43,629 nucleotides of DNA from Rubidibacter lacunae KORDI 51-2 (lineage in GTDB: Bacteria > Cyanobacteriota > Cyanobacteriia > Cyanobacteriales > Rubidibacteraceae): assembly GCF_000473895.1 (NCBI RefSeq), contig NZ_ASSJ01000005.1, positions 1 to 43,629 of the forward strand, read 5' to 3'. Both the position numbers and the translations under genes were made by a program. Under the pieces are notes generated by a model. The model searched no databases and was not told where the DNA came from. It saw only the letters and a program-made list of their open reading frames with translations. This document shows, piece by piece, positions 27,883-36,943 of the stretch. Each line of letters starts with the position of its first letter. Position 1 is the first letter of the stretch.

Positions 27883-30800
27883 GTGTTAGCGCCTGTTTCT
27901 CTTGCCACCGATAACCTATCGCTGCGACTCGACCCCGCTGCTGCGCTGGCCGATTGGAAACCGTTCCAGCGCGTCCCCGAGGCCGAAGCGATCGCTGGCG
28001 GGCTAGGCGAGATCCCACTGCACTGGAACCTGACACCATTACGCGACAAGCGCCCCTATCGCCAAGGCTGGCAGACCGAACCGCCCCTCAAGCGCTCAGA
28101 GCTAGCAGCGCTGGTGCTGCACGGTCAGCGCTGCACCAGCAGGTCCACTGGCAAACCCTACACCGGCTTTACATCCGGCTACGGGTTGCGGTTGGGCGAT
28201 GCTTCGGGCGGGCTGGTGGCGATCGATGTGGACGGGGCGAGTGCCGAGCCACTCTTGCAACACCTCAGCGGCGGTAACCTACCTGCAACCACGAGCTGGA
28301 CCTCTGGGAAGCCGGGACGGCGGCAGCTGCTCTACCAGATCCCAGAGACGCTACAGATAGCGTTAAAAGAGTTCCGGCGTGCAACATTTACACAATACCG
28401 CGATCGCGAAGGGTGCGATCGCCACACCGCGCCCGGCGAGCTGTTGGAGATTCGTTACAACCGGCATCAATCCGCGCTACCGCCCTCGCGCCACCCCGAA
28501 ACCGGTGCATATCGCTGGTTGCGATCGCCTCAGGACGCGCCCGTTGCAGTCGCCCCCGAGTGGTTGTGCGATCTACTGCGGCGCGAGGTCGAAACAGCTG
28601 CGCTAGTCGTTGCGCTGCCCGCGCGCGATCGCCAACCGACGCCGATCCGCCGACGCGATGGATTGCTCGGCAGCACCAAGCCGGGAGGCTTGGAGGAACT
28701 GTTACAGACCTCGATCGCGCGCCTGAGCGTTGACGAAATATATTCGTGGCCCGGACATCAGTTTCGAGATTGTGGCAAGACTTTACGGGGTTTCTGCCCG
28801 CAGCACCAATCCCAGAGTGGCACGGCGTTCGCAGTCGATCCCGAGACGAAGGAATGGTACTGCTTTGGCTGTGAAGTCGGCGGCGGACCGGCTCAATATC
28901 GTCAGTTTCTGCGCGGCGATCGCGGTCCGCTCCAAGGCAGAGCGTTTGCCGACTCCGTCCGCGAACTAGCCGCAGAAGCAGGGTTGACCCAACCCCAAGG
29001 TAATGCGATCGGACTGCTTCCGGATCGCGCCGCCCAAACCTGGCAGCGGAGCCAGCAATTTACGCCCACGGCTACGATCGAACAGCCGTTTTTCGACTGG
29101 CCGGTGCCACCGTCAGGTGCGTTCGTGGCCGTGAAGTCGGGATTGGGGACGGGCAAAACCGCATGGCTGGGTCGCGTTGTCGATCGGTTGGGGGATGAAG
29201 GTTGGGTGGCGCTCGGGCACCGCAATTCCTTGCTGCTGCAGTCGTGCGAGCGCTGGGGATTCGAGCACTTGCACGTTGACGATGCCTTCGATCGCGTTGG
29301 CAAATCCACTAGCAAAATTGCCCTTTGCGTGGATAGTTTGCTGCATTTCCGGGCCGAGGATTTCGTCGATAAAAACGTCATCCTCGACGAAGCCATGGCG
29401 ATCGCACTACATCTCTTGGTCGGCGGTACGCTGAAGCGCAAACGCGAGGCCGTTTTGCGTCGCTTCGGTGCGGCATTGGCGCGGGCGCGACGAGTCTTCT
29501 GCCTCGACGGGATGCTGGCAGATTGGTGTGTCGACTATTTACATCGCATCGCCGGATCGACGCGGGAGCTGATCAAAATCGAGAACGGCCACCCCACCCC
29601 ACCGCTGACGGTAGATTTGCTCGCTGGCAATTGGGACGGCACTGGGTCGGGCGATCGCTCGGCGCTGCTGCAAAAGTTGTGGGCGTCGCCGCAACCCGTG
29701 GTTTGTACTGACAGCCAGCTGGAAGCCGAAGCCCTCGACCGCGTGTTGCAATCGGCTGGCAGCATCGGCTTACGCGTGGATTCCAAAACGATCTGCGAAC
29801 CGGACGTTCAGGAGTTCTTGCGCGACCCCGATCGCTTCATTGGCGAGCGCCAGCCAGAGTATTTGATTTACACCCCATCGGCAGAAGCAGGGATCGACAT
29901 CGACATCCGCGACTACTTTAGCGATCAGTTCTGTTTCTTCTTCGGCGTCCTGCAAACCAACGCTCAACTGCAAATGATCGGGCGCATCCGCGACCCACAA
30001 GTCAAGCGCTGGGTCTGGTGTCGCGGGTCGGGACTGCGCGAGGGGGATGGCGATCGCTCGCCGTTTCCGCAACAAATTGCCCGCAAACTCGAAGAGTTCG
30101 TGCTGCAAGAAGGGCTGAACTTGCTCGAAGATGCTACCGACCCTGACGCGATCGCCCGCCTCGTGCAACAGCTTGCCAGTGCTCGCGAAGATGCCCACCA
30201 TCAAGCGTTTTGCATCCTCAAGGCCATCGAAAACTACGAGCGCGCGCGCTTGCGTGACTGTTTGCAAGCAAGCCTCGCGGCAGCAGGGCACCGCGTGCGC
30301 GCGATTGTCCTCGATCCGGTTGCCTCCGTAAGCGAGAGCGAGCGGTCTGCCCGCGAGTGCATTAAAACGGCTAACGCCGAAGCGATCTTTAATGCGCCCT
30401 TGTTGTCGGCACCGCTCCCGCGCCAGCGCAGCAGCTTGCAGGTGCCGCCAGCCGAACGCAATAGCGCGGTAAAAACGCACTTGTTGCATTTATTGCCCGG
30501 CATCGAGCGATCGCCCCAGTGGACGCCGGGGTTCGTGCGGCGCGTGCAGTTCGACGATCGACAGTTCGTTTTGAGGCAGGAGCTGTTCTGGCTGGTGACG
30601 CATCCCGCGAGCGCCCGCGAATTGCTACAAGTCAACATCCCGGTGCCCGGCACCCTGGCATTCCTCGGCGACCTCCGCAGTCGTTGGTCCCAGGTGCGGG
30701 CGTTGACCGACCTGGGGGTTGACTCGCTCTTGGACCTCGAAGCCGAGTGGACGGCGAACTCGCCGCAGCTCAGACTCCTTGTCGCCCATTGCCGATCGCG

Positions 30801-31020
30801 CGAGCAGCGCTTGGCATTAGGACTCGGTCGCAGCGAATCCGACCCGATCCGCTGCCTGCGACGCTTGCTGCAGGTATTGGGCATCCGACTCGAACGCCGC
30901 CGGGTGAAACGCAATCGCGATCGTTTCGAGATCTATCGCATCGACCGCCATGCTTGGTACGACAGCGATCGCCTTGCGGTTCTTGACTGTCTAGACCGCC
31001 GTTGGCTCCACGACCCTTAA
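27883..31020 (+). CDS. Primase-helicase, CyRepA1-like replication protein
   Basis: Encodes 1045 residues from a GTG; a stop codon 15 bases upstream in frame limits the choice. Residues 15-235 resemble a primase-polymerase (prim-pol) domain, with Asp115 and Asp117 in LVAIDVDG. A zinc-binding CHC2-like element follows (CPQH at 305-308, CFGC at 327-330). The helicase part has Walker A KSGLGTGKT (418-426), Walker B-like ILDEA (500-504) and a motif VI-like QMIGRIRD (697-704), arranged as in superfamily 2. The C-terminal 250 residues are unassigned. The domain order matches what NCBI calls the CyRepA1 family of cyanobacterial plasmid replication proteins. Here it sits among housekeeping genes, with no partition or mobilisation genes. 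The codon usage and HIP1 content look native. Confidence 0.85.
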   Translation: MLAPVSLATDNLSLRLDPAAALADWKPFQRVPEAEAIAGGLGEIPLHWNLTPLRDKRPYRQGWQTEPPLKRSELAALVLHGQRCTSRSTGKPYTGFTSGYGLRLGDASGGLVAIDVDGASAEPLLQHLSGGNLPATTSWTSGKPGRRQLLYQIPETLQIALKEFRRATFTQYRDREGCDRHTAPGELLEIRYNRHQSALPPSRHPETGAYRWLRSPQDAPVAVAPEWLCDLLRREVETAALVVALPARDRQPTPIRRRDGLLGSTKPGGLEELLQTSIARLSVDEIYSWPGHQFRDCGKTLRGFCPQHQSQSGTAFAVDPETKEWYCFGCEVGGGPAQYRQFLRGDRGPLQGRAFADSVRELAAEAGLTQPQGNAIGLLPDRAAQTWQRSQQFTPTATIEQPFFDWPVPPSGAFVAVKSGLGTGKTAWLGRVVDRLGDEGWVALGHRNSLLLQSCERWGFEHLHVDDAFDRVGKSTSKIALCVDSLLHFRAEDFVDKNVILDEAMAIALHLLVGGTLKRKREAVLRRFGAALARARRVFCLDGMLADWCVDYLHRIAGSTRELIKIENGHPTPPLTVDLLAGNWDGTGSGDRSALLQKLWASPQPVVCTDSQLEAEALDRVLQSAGSIGLRVDSKTICEPDVQEFLRDPDRFIGERQPEYLIYTPSAEAGIDIDIRDYFSDQFCFFFGVLQTNAQLQMIGRIRDPQVKRWVWCRGSGLREGDGDRSPFPQQIARKLEEFVLQEGLNLLEDATDPDAIARLVQQLASAREDAHHQAFCILKAIENYERARLRDCLQASLAAAGHRVRAIVLDPVASVSESERSARECIKTANAEAIFNAPLLSAPLPRQRSSLQVPPAERNSAVKTHLLHLLPGIERSPQWTPGFVRRVQFDDRQFVLRQELFWLVTHPASARELLQVNIPVPGTLAFLGDLRSRWSQVRALTDLGVDSLLDLEAEWTANSPQLRLLVAHCRSREQRLALGLGRSESDPIRCLRRLLQVLGIRLERRRVKRNRDRFEIYRIDRHAWYDSDRLAVLDCLDRRWLHDP

Positions 31021-31382
31021 AGCCTCTGGGGTCAACCGATTCAGGAGTCTATGCAATCCTCAGCCAACTCGGACTACTCCGGGTGGCTTGGGGTTTTGCC
31101 GTGAAGTTTTTTTTGCGAGCGGTCTCGCTCTGCGGACTTCAATTCACGGATGTACGGGTTACGCAGCCCTATCGTTGCAGGGTGTGGTTGAGTTGGCCAC
31201 TCTGGCAGTGACTGCTGAGGGCAATAGCAGTAAGGGCTGGAGCGGATACTGCAGTTGCTCCTTCAGCCAGGGGTCAAGAAAATTGGCGGACGTGCTTGCA
31301 ATTAGTATATTTGTACTGTAATATGTATTCATCGATTCAAGGCACCGTCGCCACAGCCGAGCGCAACGAGGTTTCTGTCGTC
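31021..31382. other. Intergenic stretch after the primase-helicase gene
   Basis: No convincing gene. The last part, near 31298-31325, has an AT-rich promoter-like sequence (TTGCAATTAG, then TACTGTAATAT) just before the small gene. An in-frame earlier ATG at 31323 would add 20 residues to that gene. Confidence 0.4.
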
Positions 31383-31658
31383 ATGACCAAGCACTACGTT
31401 TTACGGGTAAATCCACAAGCTGAGTACGATTGGGACCGATACGTCCTGCTCGAGCCGTTTTCGGGCGTGCGTCCCGACCTATCCGCATTGATCGCCAATG
31501 CAATTGAAGACCGACCGGGTGCGTACTTAGTTGCCGTCAACCTAGAGGTACGGGTGCTAGAGCGATCGCTCGACCGCGCGATCGGCGACTCGTTCGCCAG
31601 CCATTGTGCCAAGCGCTTGCCAGGATTATCTGAAGAGCGCCAATCGCAAGCAGCTTAG
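31383..31658 (+). CDS. Small conserved hypothetical protein
   Basis: Encodes 91 residues from the ATG at 31383 (MTKHYVLRVNPQAEYDWDRY), with GAGG about 11 bases upstream. An ATG at 31323 in the same frame is possible. The sequence is mixed alpha/beta with no membrane segment (LSALIANAIEDRPGAYLVAV) and ends in a basic, disordered tail. It looks like a normal compact protein with neighbour-like codon use, but I do not know its function. A clear terminator follows. Confidence 0.65.
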   Translation: MTKHYVLRVNPQAEYDWDRYVLLEPFSGVRPDLSALIANAIEDRPGAYLVAVNLEVRVLERSLDRAIGDSFASHCAKRLPGLSEERQSQAA

Positions 31659-31730
31659 AGTTCCGCCCAAATCGAAACTGAACTATACAACTCCATCCAA
31701 TTTTCACTCCCAAGTTTGACTGACGAGGGT

Positions 31731-31763
31731 AGGGCAGCTGCGAGCTTCAGGCTGCCCTTTTTC
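31731..31763 (+). terminator. Intrinsic terminator
   Basis: AGGGCAGC (31731-31738) and GCTGCCCT (31751-31758) form an 8-bp GC-rich stem with a 12-base loop, followed by TTTTTCTT. It lies about 70 bases past the stop of the small gene at 31658. Confidence 0.8.
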
Positions 31764-31781
31764 TTGCGGTTTTCCTCAATG

Positions 31782-32063
31782 TCATAAGGAACGATGCCAA
31801 CTCAAAAAAGCGGAATTATGCTTCACGCACCGCAAACGAGTAGAGGTTTCAATCCAGGGCAAATCGAAATTTGCCAAAGTGTAGCGTACCAGCGGCTGAA
31901 ATGCCCTGCCGCCGTGCCAACCTTCGGTCTTGAGCGAATTAATCGAGGTGACCTCCAGAAGCGCGGGCTTCGACATAATCTCCCGAAGTTGGTATAGAAC
32001 CTCTGCGATGGAGCGTTTAAGGTCAGCCATCGAGCGGGACTCGGGAAAGAGCTTCAGCAACAT
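31782..32063 (-). other. Short open frame extended through MITE copy 2
   Basis: A frame starting MLLKLFPESRSMADLKRS runs for 38 codons and then enters the MITE, which adds about 55 codons of element sequence. Before insertion (removing the MITE and one TCCA) it would have ended at once, at KPALLD plus stop. It begins 21 bases past the stop of the redoxin gene and is in the same frame as that gene. There is no ribosome site. It may be a read-through relic or a chance frame. Confidence 0.3.
31857..31953. repeat. Small MITE, copy 2 (TSD TCCA)
   Basis: 97 bp, flanked by TCCA at 31853-31856 and 31954-31957. The left end is diverged (GGGCAAATCGAAATTTGCC) and the right end reads AATCGAGGTGACC. The core is the same as the copies at 23307 and 42600. 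Confidence 0.85.
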
Positions 32064-32084
32064 CGGTCGTTGACCGCGATCGCG

Positions 32085-32657
32085 TTACTGCATGGCTGCC
32101 AATGCTGCCAACAGGCGATCGACTCCGGCATTGGGATCTAAGAACGAGAATAGATGCTTGAAACGAATGCAACCCTCGCGATCGAGGACAAACTGTGCGG
32201 GGAGCGGAGCGCCCAAGGCTTGCCCGGTGCCATAACGGCGAAACACAGTGTTGGAGGAGTCGCTCAGGAGCGGCATTGGTAAGCTCAAATCGGCGGCGAT
32301 TTGCTGGCTTTGTCGCCCGTCGGTGCTAGTTACCAGCAGTACCTCTGCTCCCGTTGCTGTTAGCTCTGTGTAGCGATCGCGTAGTTCCACGATGTGGGGA
32401 TAGCACAGAGGGCAATACAGATTCTCATTAAATATGCGAGTGAAGGCGACGATAACCGGCTTGCTGTCGCGAAACGCTGCTAACCGGACCTCGCATTCTT
32501 GCGTCACGTCTGTCAGCGTGAACTTCGGTGCAAATTGCCCGACCTGCAGTGCACTCGTTGCCGGAATGGGAACGAAATTACGGCGAAAGCGCGGGTCCCT
32601 AGCGAGATCTTTGAAAGTCGCGATCGCCGTTGAAACCAGAGACGTTATGGTTGACAT
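32085..32657 (-). CDS. AhpC/TSA-type redoxin (peroxiredoxin-like)
   Basis: Encodes 190 residues. The thioredoxin-like fold is recognisable: GQFAPKFTLTDVTQ (40-53), a strand PVIVAFTR, then YCPLCYPHIVELRDRY with Cys82 and Cys85 in a CPLC arrangement, and later LGAPLPAQFVLDREG. These belong to the AhpC/TSA or redoxin superfamily. The two close cysteines suggest a PrxQ-like or thiol-disulfide exchange chemistry rather than a typical 2-Cys peroxiredoxin. It probably reduces peroxides or disulfides in the cytoplasm. The neighbouring gene upstream in the same direction is a typical 2-Cys peroxiredoxin, 211 bases away. Confidence 0.8.
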   Translation of the reverse strand: MSTITSLVSTAIATFKDLARDPRFRRNFVPIPATSALQVGQFAPKFTLTDVTQECEVRLAAFRDSKPVIVAFTRIFNENLYCPLCYPHIVELRDRYTELTATGAEVLLVTSTDGRQSQQIAADLSLPMPLLSDSSNTVFRRYGTGQALGAPLPAQFVLDREGCIRFKHLFSFLDPNAGVDRLLAALAAMQ

Positions 32658-32868
32658 CTGTGGCGAACCTTAGAGCGCGGTAGGAATGTCTTGCAAGCCG
32701 AACGGACAGCATCCGGCTGCGGACGCGGCGGATATGGTATTCGGCCGCGAACGAGCAGAGATCGAAAAAAGGGGGCACCTGCCCCCACACATTCGCACTG
32801 GGCTGCGGTTCGGACAACGCGACAATACACGATCGCCAATTGCCAGCGAACCGGAACCGACCTGCGAC

Positions 32869-33468
32869 TTACACGGTTGCGAAGTAAACCTTAGATTTAA
32901 CCGGGTCGGGAGTCATCGTTTTGTCGCCAGGCTTCCAACCCTCGGGGCATACTTCATCCGGGTTTGCTTGGACGTACTGGATTGCCTTAAGCGTCCGCAG
33001 TACTTCGTCCACATTGCGACCGAAAGAGAGGTTGTTGATCGTCGCGTGCTGGATGACCCCCTCTTTATCAATGATGAACAGGCCGCGCAGAGCTACTCCT
33101 GCTTCAGGATCCAGCACATTGTAAGCCGAGCTGATTTCCTTTTTGATGTCCGAAACCAGTGGATAGGCTAGGTCGCCAACACCGCCGTTCTTGCGGTCGG
33201 TTTGCACCCATGCCAGGTGCGAAAACTCGCTATCCACAGACACGCCCAGCACTTGTGCGCCTATCTCGGCAAACTCGCTGTTACGATCGCTAAAGGACAC
33301 AATTTCCGTCGGGCAGACAAAGGTGAAGTCCAGCGGATAGAAGAACAGGACGACGTACTGACCGCGAAAGTCAGACATTTTGAGAGTCTTGAACTCTTGG
33401 TCGACTACTGCCGTCGCCGTAAAATCAGGGGCAGTTTGACCGACGCGCAGGCATCCTTCTGCAGCCAT
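32869..33468 (-). CDS. Typical 2-Cys peroxiredoxin
   Basis: Encodes 199 residues from the ATG at 33468 ([16 protein letters not shown]), with AAGGAG about eight bases upstream. A frame open to 33525 has no such site. Peroxidatic Cys52 is in the motif DFTFVCPTE and resolving Cys174 in EVCPEGW, as in 2-Cys peroxiredoxins of cyanobacteria and chloroplasts, where thioredoxin is the reductant. The GGVGDLAYP motif (about 95-103) and the C-terminal tail after Cys174 correspond to features of sensitive-type enzymes, although the tail ends KSKVYFATV rather than YF at the very end. It is likely to detoxify hydrogen peroxide and alkyl peroxides. Confidence 0.95.
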   Translation of the reverse strand: MAAEGCLRVGQTAPDFTATAVVDQEFKTLKMSDFRGQYVVLFFYPLDFTFVCPTEIVSFSDRNSEFAEIGAQVLGVSVDSEFSHLAWVQTDRKNGGVGDLAYPLVSDIKKEISSAYNVLDPEAGVALRGLFIIDKEGVIQHATINNLSFGRNVDEVLRTLKAIQYVQANPDEVCPEGWKPGDKTMTPDPVKSKVYFATV

Positions 33469-33783
33469 GTGCTCGCTCCTTAGGGAAGTTTCTACGTCAA
33501 CTAATTGAACGTTACGGGATAACACGTGTCGTCATCGAGCCATGCTCGCCCAATACGCGATGAAACCCGGTACGACTCGGTTCCGTAAAGAACTATTGCA
33601 ACTATATCATAGTCATAACGATTTTGAGTTTCGTGCGATCCCCTGCCAGGAGCGTTACCCGACGACTAGGATGGGGAAGAATCAATTGCCCTTTGGGAAA
33701 GTACTTTGGGTATCTGCTTGACCCGGATCGGCAGTTGCTCGACGTACCATTGCACTCACCCACTCCCCAACCGACCGCCGGCG

Positions 33784-34851
33784 ATGACAGCTGCAACGCG
33801 TGCTACTACCGAAGTTTTGCTGGGTAAATCCCTGGCCGAGCTTACTGCCTGGGTCCAGCAACAGGGACAGCCAGCTTATCGTGGCAAGCAACTACACCAA
33901 TGGTTATACGACAAAGGTGCGCGATCGCTGTGCGATATTACAGTACTGCCGCAAACATGGCGTGCGGCGGTAGCCAGCGTGCCGGTGGGGCGATCGCGGA
34001 TTCACCTCAAGACCCTTGCACCAGACGGCACGCGCAAATTCCTTCTGCAGCTGGCAGATGGGCTAACCGTCGAGACCGTTGGCATTCCGACTGAGAGACG
34101 CCTAACGGTCTGCGTTTCGTCGCAGGTGGGGTGCCCGATGGCGTGTGATTTCTGTGCGACCGGCAAGGGCGGCTTTACGCGTAATTTGCAGGTTCACGAA
34201 ATTGTCGATCAGGTGTTGACTGTAGCCGAAGATTTTCAGCAACGTGTCAGCAACGTCGTGTTTATGGGCATGGGCGAGCCGCTGCTCAACCTCCACGCCG
34301 TGGTGGCGGCCGTACGATCGCTCAACAGCGACGTTGGTATCGGCCAGCGATCGCTAACGATCTCCACCGTAGGGTTGCCCGGCCGCATCAACGAACTAGC
34401 TACGCATCGATTGCAAGTTACCTTTGCCGTTAGCTTACACGCCTCCAATCAATACTTGCGCGAGCAGTTGATCCCGAGCGCGCGACACTATCCGCTTGCA
34501 GCTTTGCTAGATGAATGTCGCGATTACGTAAGAAAAACCGGGCGTCGCGTGTCCTTCGAGTACATCTTGTTGTCAGGCACGAATGACCTACCGGAGCATG
34601 CTAGCGAACTTGCTGATCGACTGCGCGGCTTTCAATCTCACGTCAACTTAATTCCCTACAATCCGATTGCGGAAGTAGATTATCAACGTCCGAGTAAAAA
34701 ACGCGTGCGTGCCTTTAAAGCGATTTTGGAGCAAGCTAACATCGCCGTTAGCATTAGAGCTTCGCGCGGGCTCGATACCGATGCTGCCTGCGGACAGCTG
34801 CGCGCGGCGCGCGATCGCACCCTTGGATTGGATGCTCGACCGACCCGCTAG
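33784..34851 (+). CDS. rlmN: 23S rRNA/tRNA adenine-C2 methyltransferase RlmN
   Basis: Encodes 355 residues from the ATG at 33784 ([16 protein letters not shown]). The frame is open from 33706, but the extra 26 residues are unlike the family. It is a radical SAM enzyme that methylates C2 of A2503 in 23S rRNA and A37 in some tRNAs. The cluster motif is C-X3-C-X2-C (Cys117, Cys121, Cys124, [15 protein letters not shown]). Cys336 in DTDAACGQL is the methyl-carrying cysteine. [10 protein letters not shown] and SLHASN complete the family signature. It is a single gene, divergent from the 2-Cys peroxiredoxin. Confidence 0.96.
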   Translation: MTAATRATTEVLLGKSLAELTAWVQQQGQPAYRGKQLHQWLYDKGARSLCDITVLPQTWRAAVASVPVGRSRIHLKTLAPDGTRKFLLQLADGLTVETVGIPTERRLTVCVSSQVGCPMACDFCATGKGGFTRNLQVHEIVDQVLTVAEDFQQRVSNVVFMGMGEPLLNLHAVVAAVRSLNSDVGIGQRSLTISTVGLPGRINELATHRLQVTFAVSLHASNQYLREQLIPSARHYPLAALLDECRDYVRKTGRRVSFEYILLSGTNDLPEHASELADRLRGFQSHVNLIPYNPIAEVDYQRPSKKRVRAFKAILEQANIAVSIRASRGLDTDAACGQLRAARDRTLGLDARPTR

Positions 34852-35174
34852 CCACTGACCGTTTGGGTCGTTGGCAGCCGGGAATCGCGTTCGGTTCGAG
34901 CATCGTGCTTGGAGAAAGTTTGTTATCTTGTTGGGATTATCTGCTAAGCCGCGAAGAGCCAAAGCGATCGGCAAGGTGACATTGTTGCTTTGTATGCTGA
35001 CGTTTATTTTTTGGGATCCTCCGCTGAACCGTCAACGGCAGGAGGTGAGGGTGCCTGCTACATTAGCGGTCTATTGGCACCTCAAAGGGTTTTAGACATA
35101 GCGGCTTGCGGCTCGGCACCCCAGGCTTTTCTCCCGTCACGAACGACCATCGGTTTCGAGACAACCTATCGACG
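34852..35174. other. Intergenic stretch between rlmN and the transglutaminase gene
   Basis: No convincing gene. It contains an inverted repeat GGTGCC/GGCACC near 35050-35082, with about 20 bases between the arms, of unknown role. Confidence 0.35.
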
Positions 35175-36851
35175 ATGCTGCACCTGACCTCTCCGGTTTC
35201 CACTTCATCCTCACAGACAATCCGTCCGTTCGCAGCGGCATCTCTCTACGGCATCGCTCAGCGTGGTCGACATCTCTTAGCGATCGACGCGCGCACGGGC
35301 TACCTATTCGAAATCGATCCCATCGACGGCAGCATGCGCGTGCTCAATACCCACAACGCGACCGACTTCCTCGACACAACGGGCATTGCGATCGCGGGGA
35401 ATACCCTGTGGTTTACTCAGCATGAATCGGTGTGTTTTTGTTCGCTTGAGGGCGACCTGAAACCGCAGCTCTTCACCACGCTGCCCTACGCTGCTGACGG
35501 CATCACCGTATGGGAGACGGCTATTTATGTTTCCTGCAACGGAACGGACAGCATTCACGTTTTCAGCAGCAATACCCGGAAAGAAATTACGCGCCTGCTT
35601 GCACCGGGGATCGGGCGCGAACATCTGACGATTCGCGGCGAAGAGCTGTGGGTCAGCGATCGCACCGAGCAAACCGTGTTTTGCCTCGACCGAGCCACGG
35701 GCGAGATCGATTTCAGCGTGCTGACGCCGTTTCCATGCCCGACCGGACTGGCATTCTTTACCGACCCAAATACCGGTCGCGAACAGCTTTACGTTGCCTA
35801 CACCTTTGAGGAACCCTTCATTCGCGATAACCCCAACGCCACGCCAAATCACGAAATTCAATATCGCGATGCTGCATTCATCCATCCGCTTTACGTTTGC
35901 TACGAACCCGAGCGGCGCTACACCCGCTCCAATGGTTTTCTGGTCGAAATGAGCTATGTCGAGGAAATTGCCCCACTCGATGCGATCGACCTGACCGATC
36001 TGGAATGGCGGATTGCACTGCCTGCCGAAACTCACCGTCAAAAGCTCCACAGCGTGGAGCCAATCGGCATTCCGTTCGCAGAAGAAATCATCGACGGTCA
36101 GCGCGTGGCGGTGTTTAATATCGAGCGCCTCACTACCAACGATCGGTTCGTCTTCGGCTGGAAGGCCCTGCTGGAGGTTTGGAGTATCAAGTACCAATTC
36201 GAGCCGCGCGATGGCGATCGCGTGCCGGAATTGGACCCAGAACTCCGCAATCGTTACACGCTCGACGATGACGAACTGGCCATGGATACCGACATCATTC
36301 GCCGTGCGGCGGTCGATGCACCGGGCGACGAAACGAACTTACTGCGGCGCATGTACAACATCCGCAACTTCGTCTACGACAAACTTGCCTACGGGATCAA
36401 GCCACAAATCGATCCCCCCGATGTGGTAATAAGACGGGGGGTGGCATCCTGCGGCGAATATCTCGGGTTGCTGTTGGCGATTGCGCGCCTCAACGGAATT
36501 GCCAGCCGCACGGTTGGGCGTTACAAATGCCCTCAGCAACCACACGCGCGCAACGTACCGCTGGAGCCGGATTTCAACCACGTGTGGATGGAGTTTTACT
36601 TGCCGGGATGGGGCTGGCTGCCGATGGAGTCCAATCCCGACGACATCAATGAAGGCGGTCCTTATCCGACCCGATTTTTTATGGGTTTGGCATGGTATCA
36701 CGCCGAGATGGCCAAGGGCATTCCCTTTGAGACCATTTGCAGTCGCGGCGAGCGCTTAACCAAGGAAGTCGTAGCGATTGGCGAATTGGCAATCAACCAC
36801 GTCCGCTTTGTCGTCCTTGACGAGCTCATTCCCAATCCGGAACCCAAGTAG
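35175..36851 (+). CDS. Beta-propeller/transglutaminase-like fusion protein
   Basis: Encodes 558 residues from the ATG at 35175 (MLHLTSPVSTSSSQT). A frame open from 35106 is possible, but with a less likely start. Residues 15-240 contain repeated blade-like segments (YGIAQRGRHLLAIDARTGYL, EHLTIRGEELWVSDRTEQT), suggesting a beta-propeller of the SMP-30/NHL kind. From about residue 320 there is a transglutaminase-like domain with Cys426 in GVASCGEYLG, His469 in NHVWMEFYLP and Asp489/490 in ESNPDD, the Cys-His-Asp order of the papain-like fold. There is no signal peptide, so a cytoplasmic protease or amide-transfer role is possible; the substrate is unknown. It is convergent with argG. Confidence 0.82.
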   Translation: MLHLTSPVSTSSSQTIRPFAAASLYGIAQRGRHLLAIDARTGYLFEIDPIDGSMRVLNTHNATDFLDTTGIAIAGNTLWFTQHESVCFCSLEGDLKPQLFTTLPYAADGITVWETAIYVSCNGTDSIHVFSSNTRKEITRLLAPGIGREHLTIRGEELWVSDRTEQTVFCLDRATGEIDFSVLTPFPCPTGLAFFTDPNTGREQLYVAYTFEEPFIRDNPNATPNHEIQYRDAAFIHPLYVCYEPERRYTRSNGFLVEMSYVEEIAPLDAIDLTDLEWRIALPAETHRQKLHSVEPIGIPFAEEIIDGQRVAVFNIERLTTNDRFVFGWKALLEVWSIKYQFEPRDGDRVPELDPELRNRYTLDDDELAMDTDIIRRAAVDAPGDETNLLRRMYNIRNFVYDKLAYGIKPQIDPPDVVIRRGVASCGEYLGLLLAIARLNGIASRTVGRYKCPQQPHARNVPLEPDFNHVWMEFYLPGWGWLPMESNPDDINEGGPYPTRFFMGLAWYHAEMAKGIPFETICSRGERLTKEVVAIGELAINHVRFVVLDELIPNPEPK

Positions 36852-36943
36852 GTAAGGGGTGCCGCTAGTGCGGAATCTCGACCGACCGCAGGAAAAATAG
36901 TTTGCACGCGGAGTGGTCTCTCGGAAACGTCATTTAGACGGAC

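Noticed and set aside
34852-35174. GGTGCC/GGCACC inverted pair as a fourth MITE copy
   Set aside because: It lacks the core sequence (GGCTGAAATGCCC, TTGAGCGAATTAATCG) of the 99-bp family.
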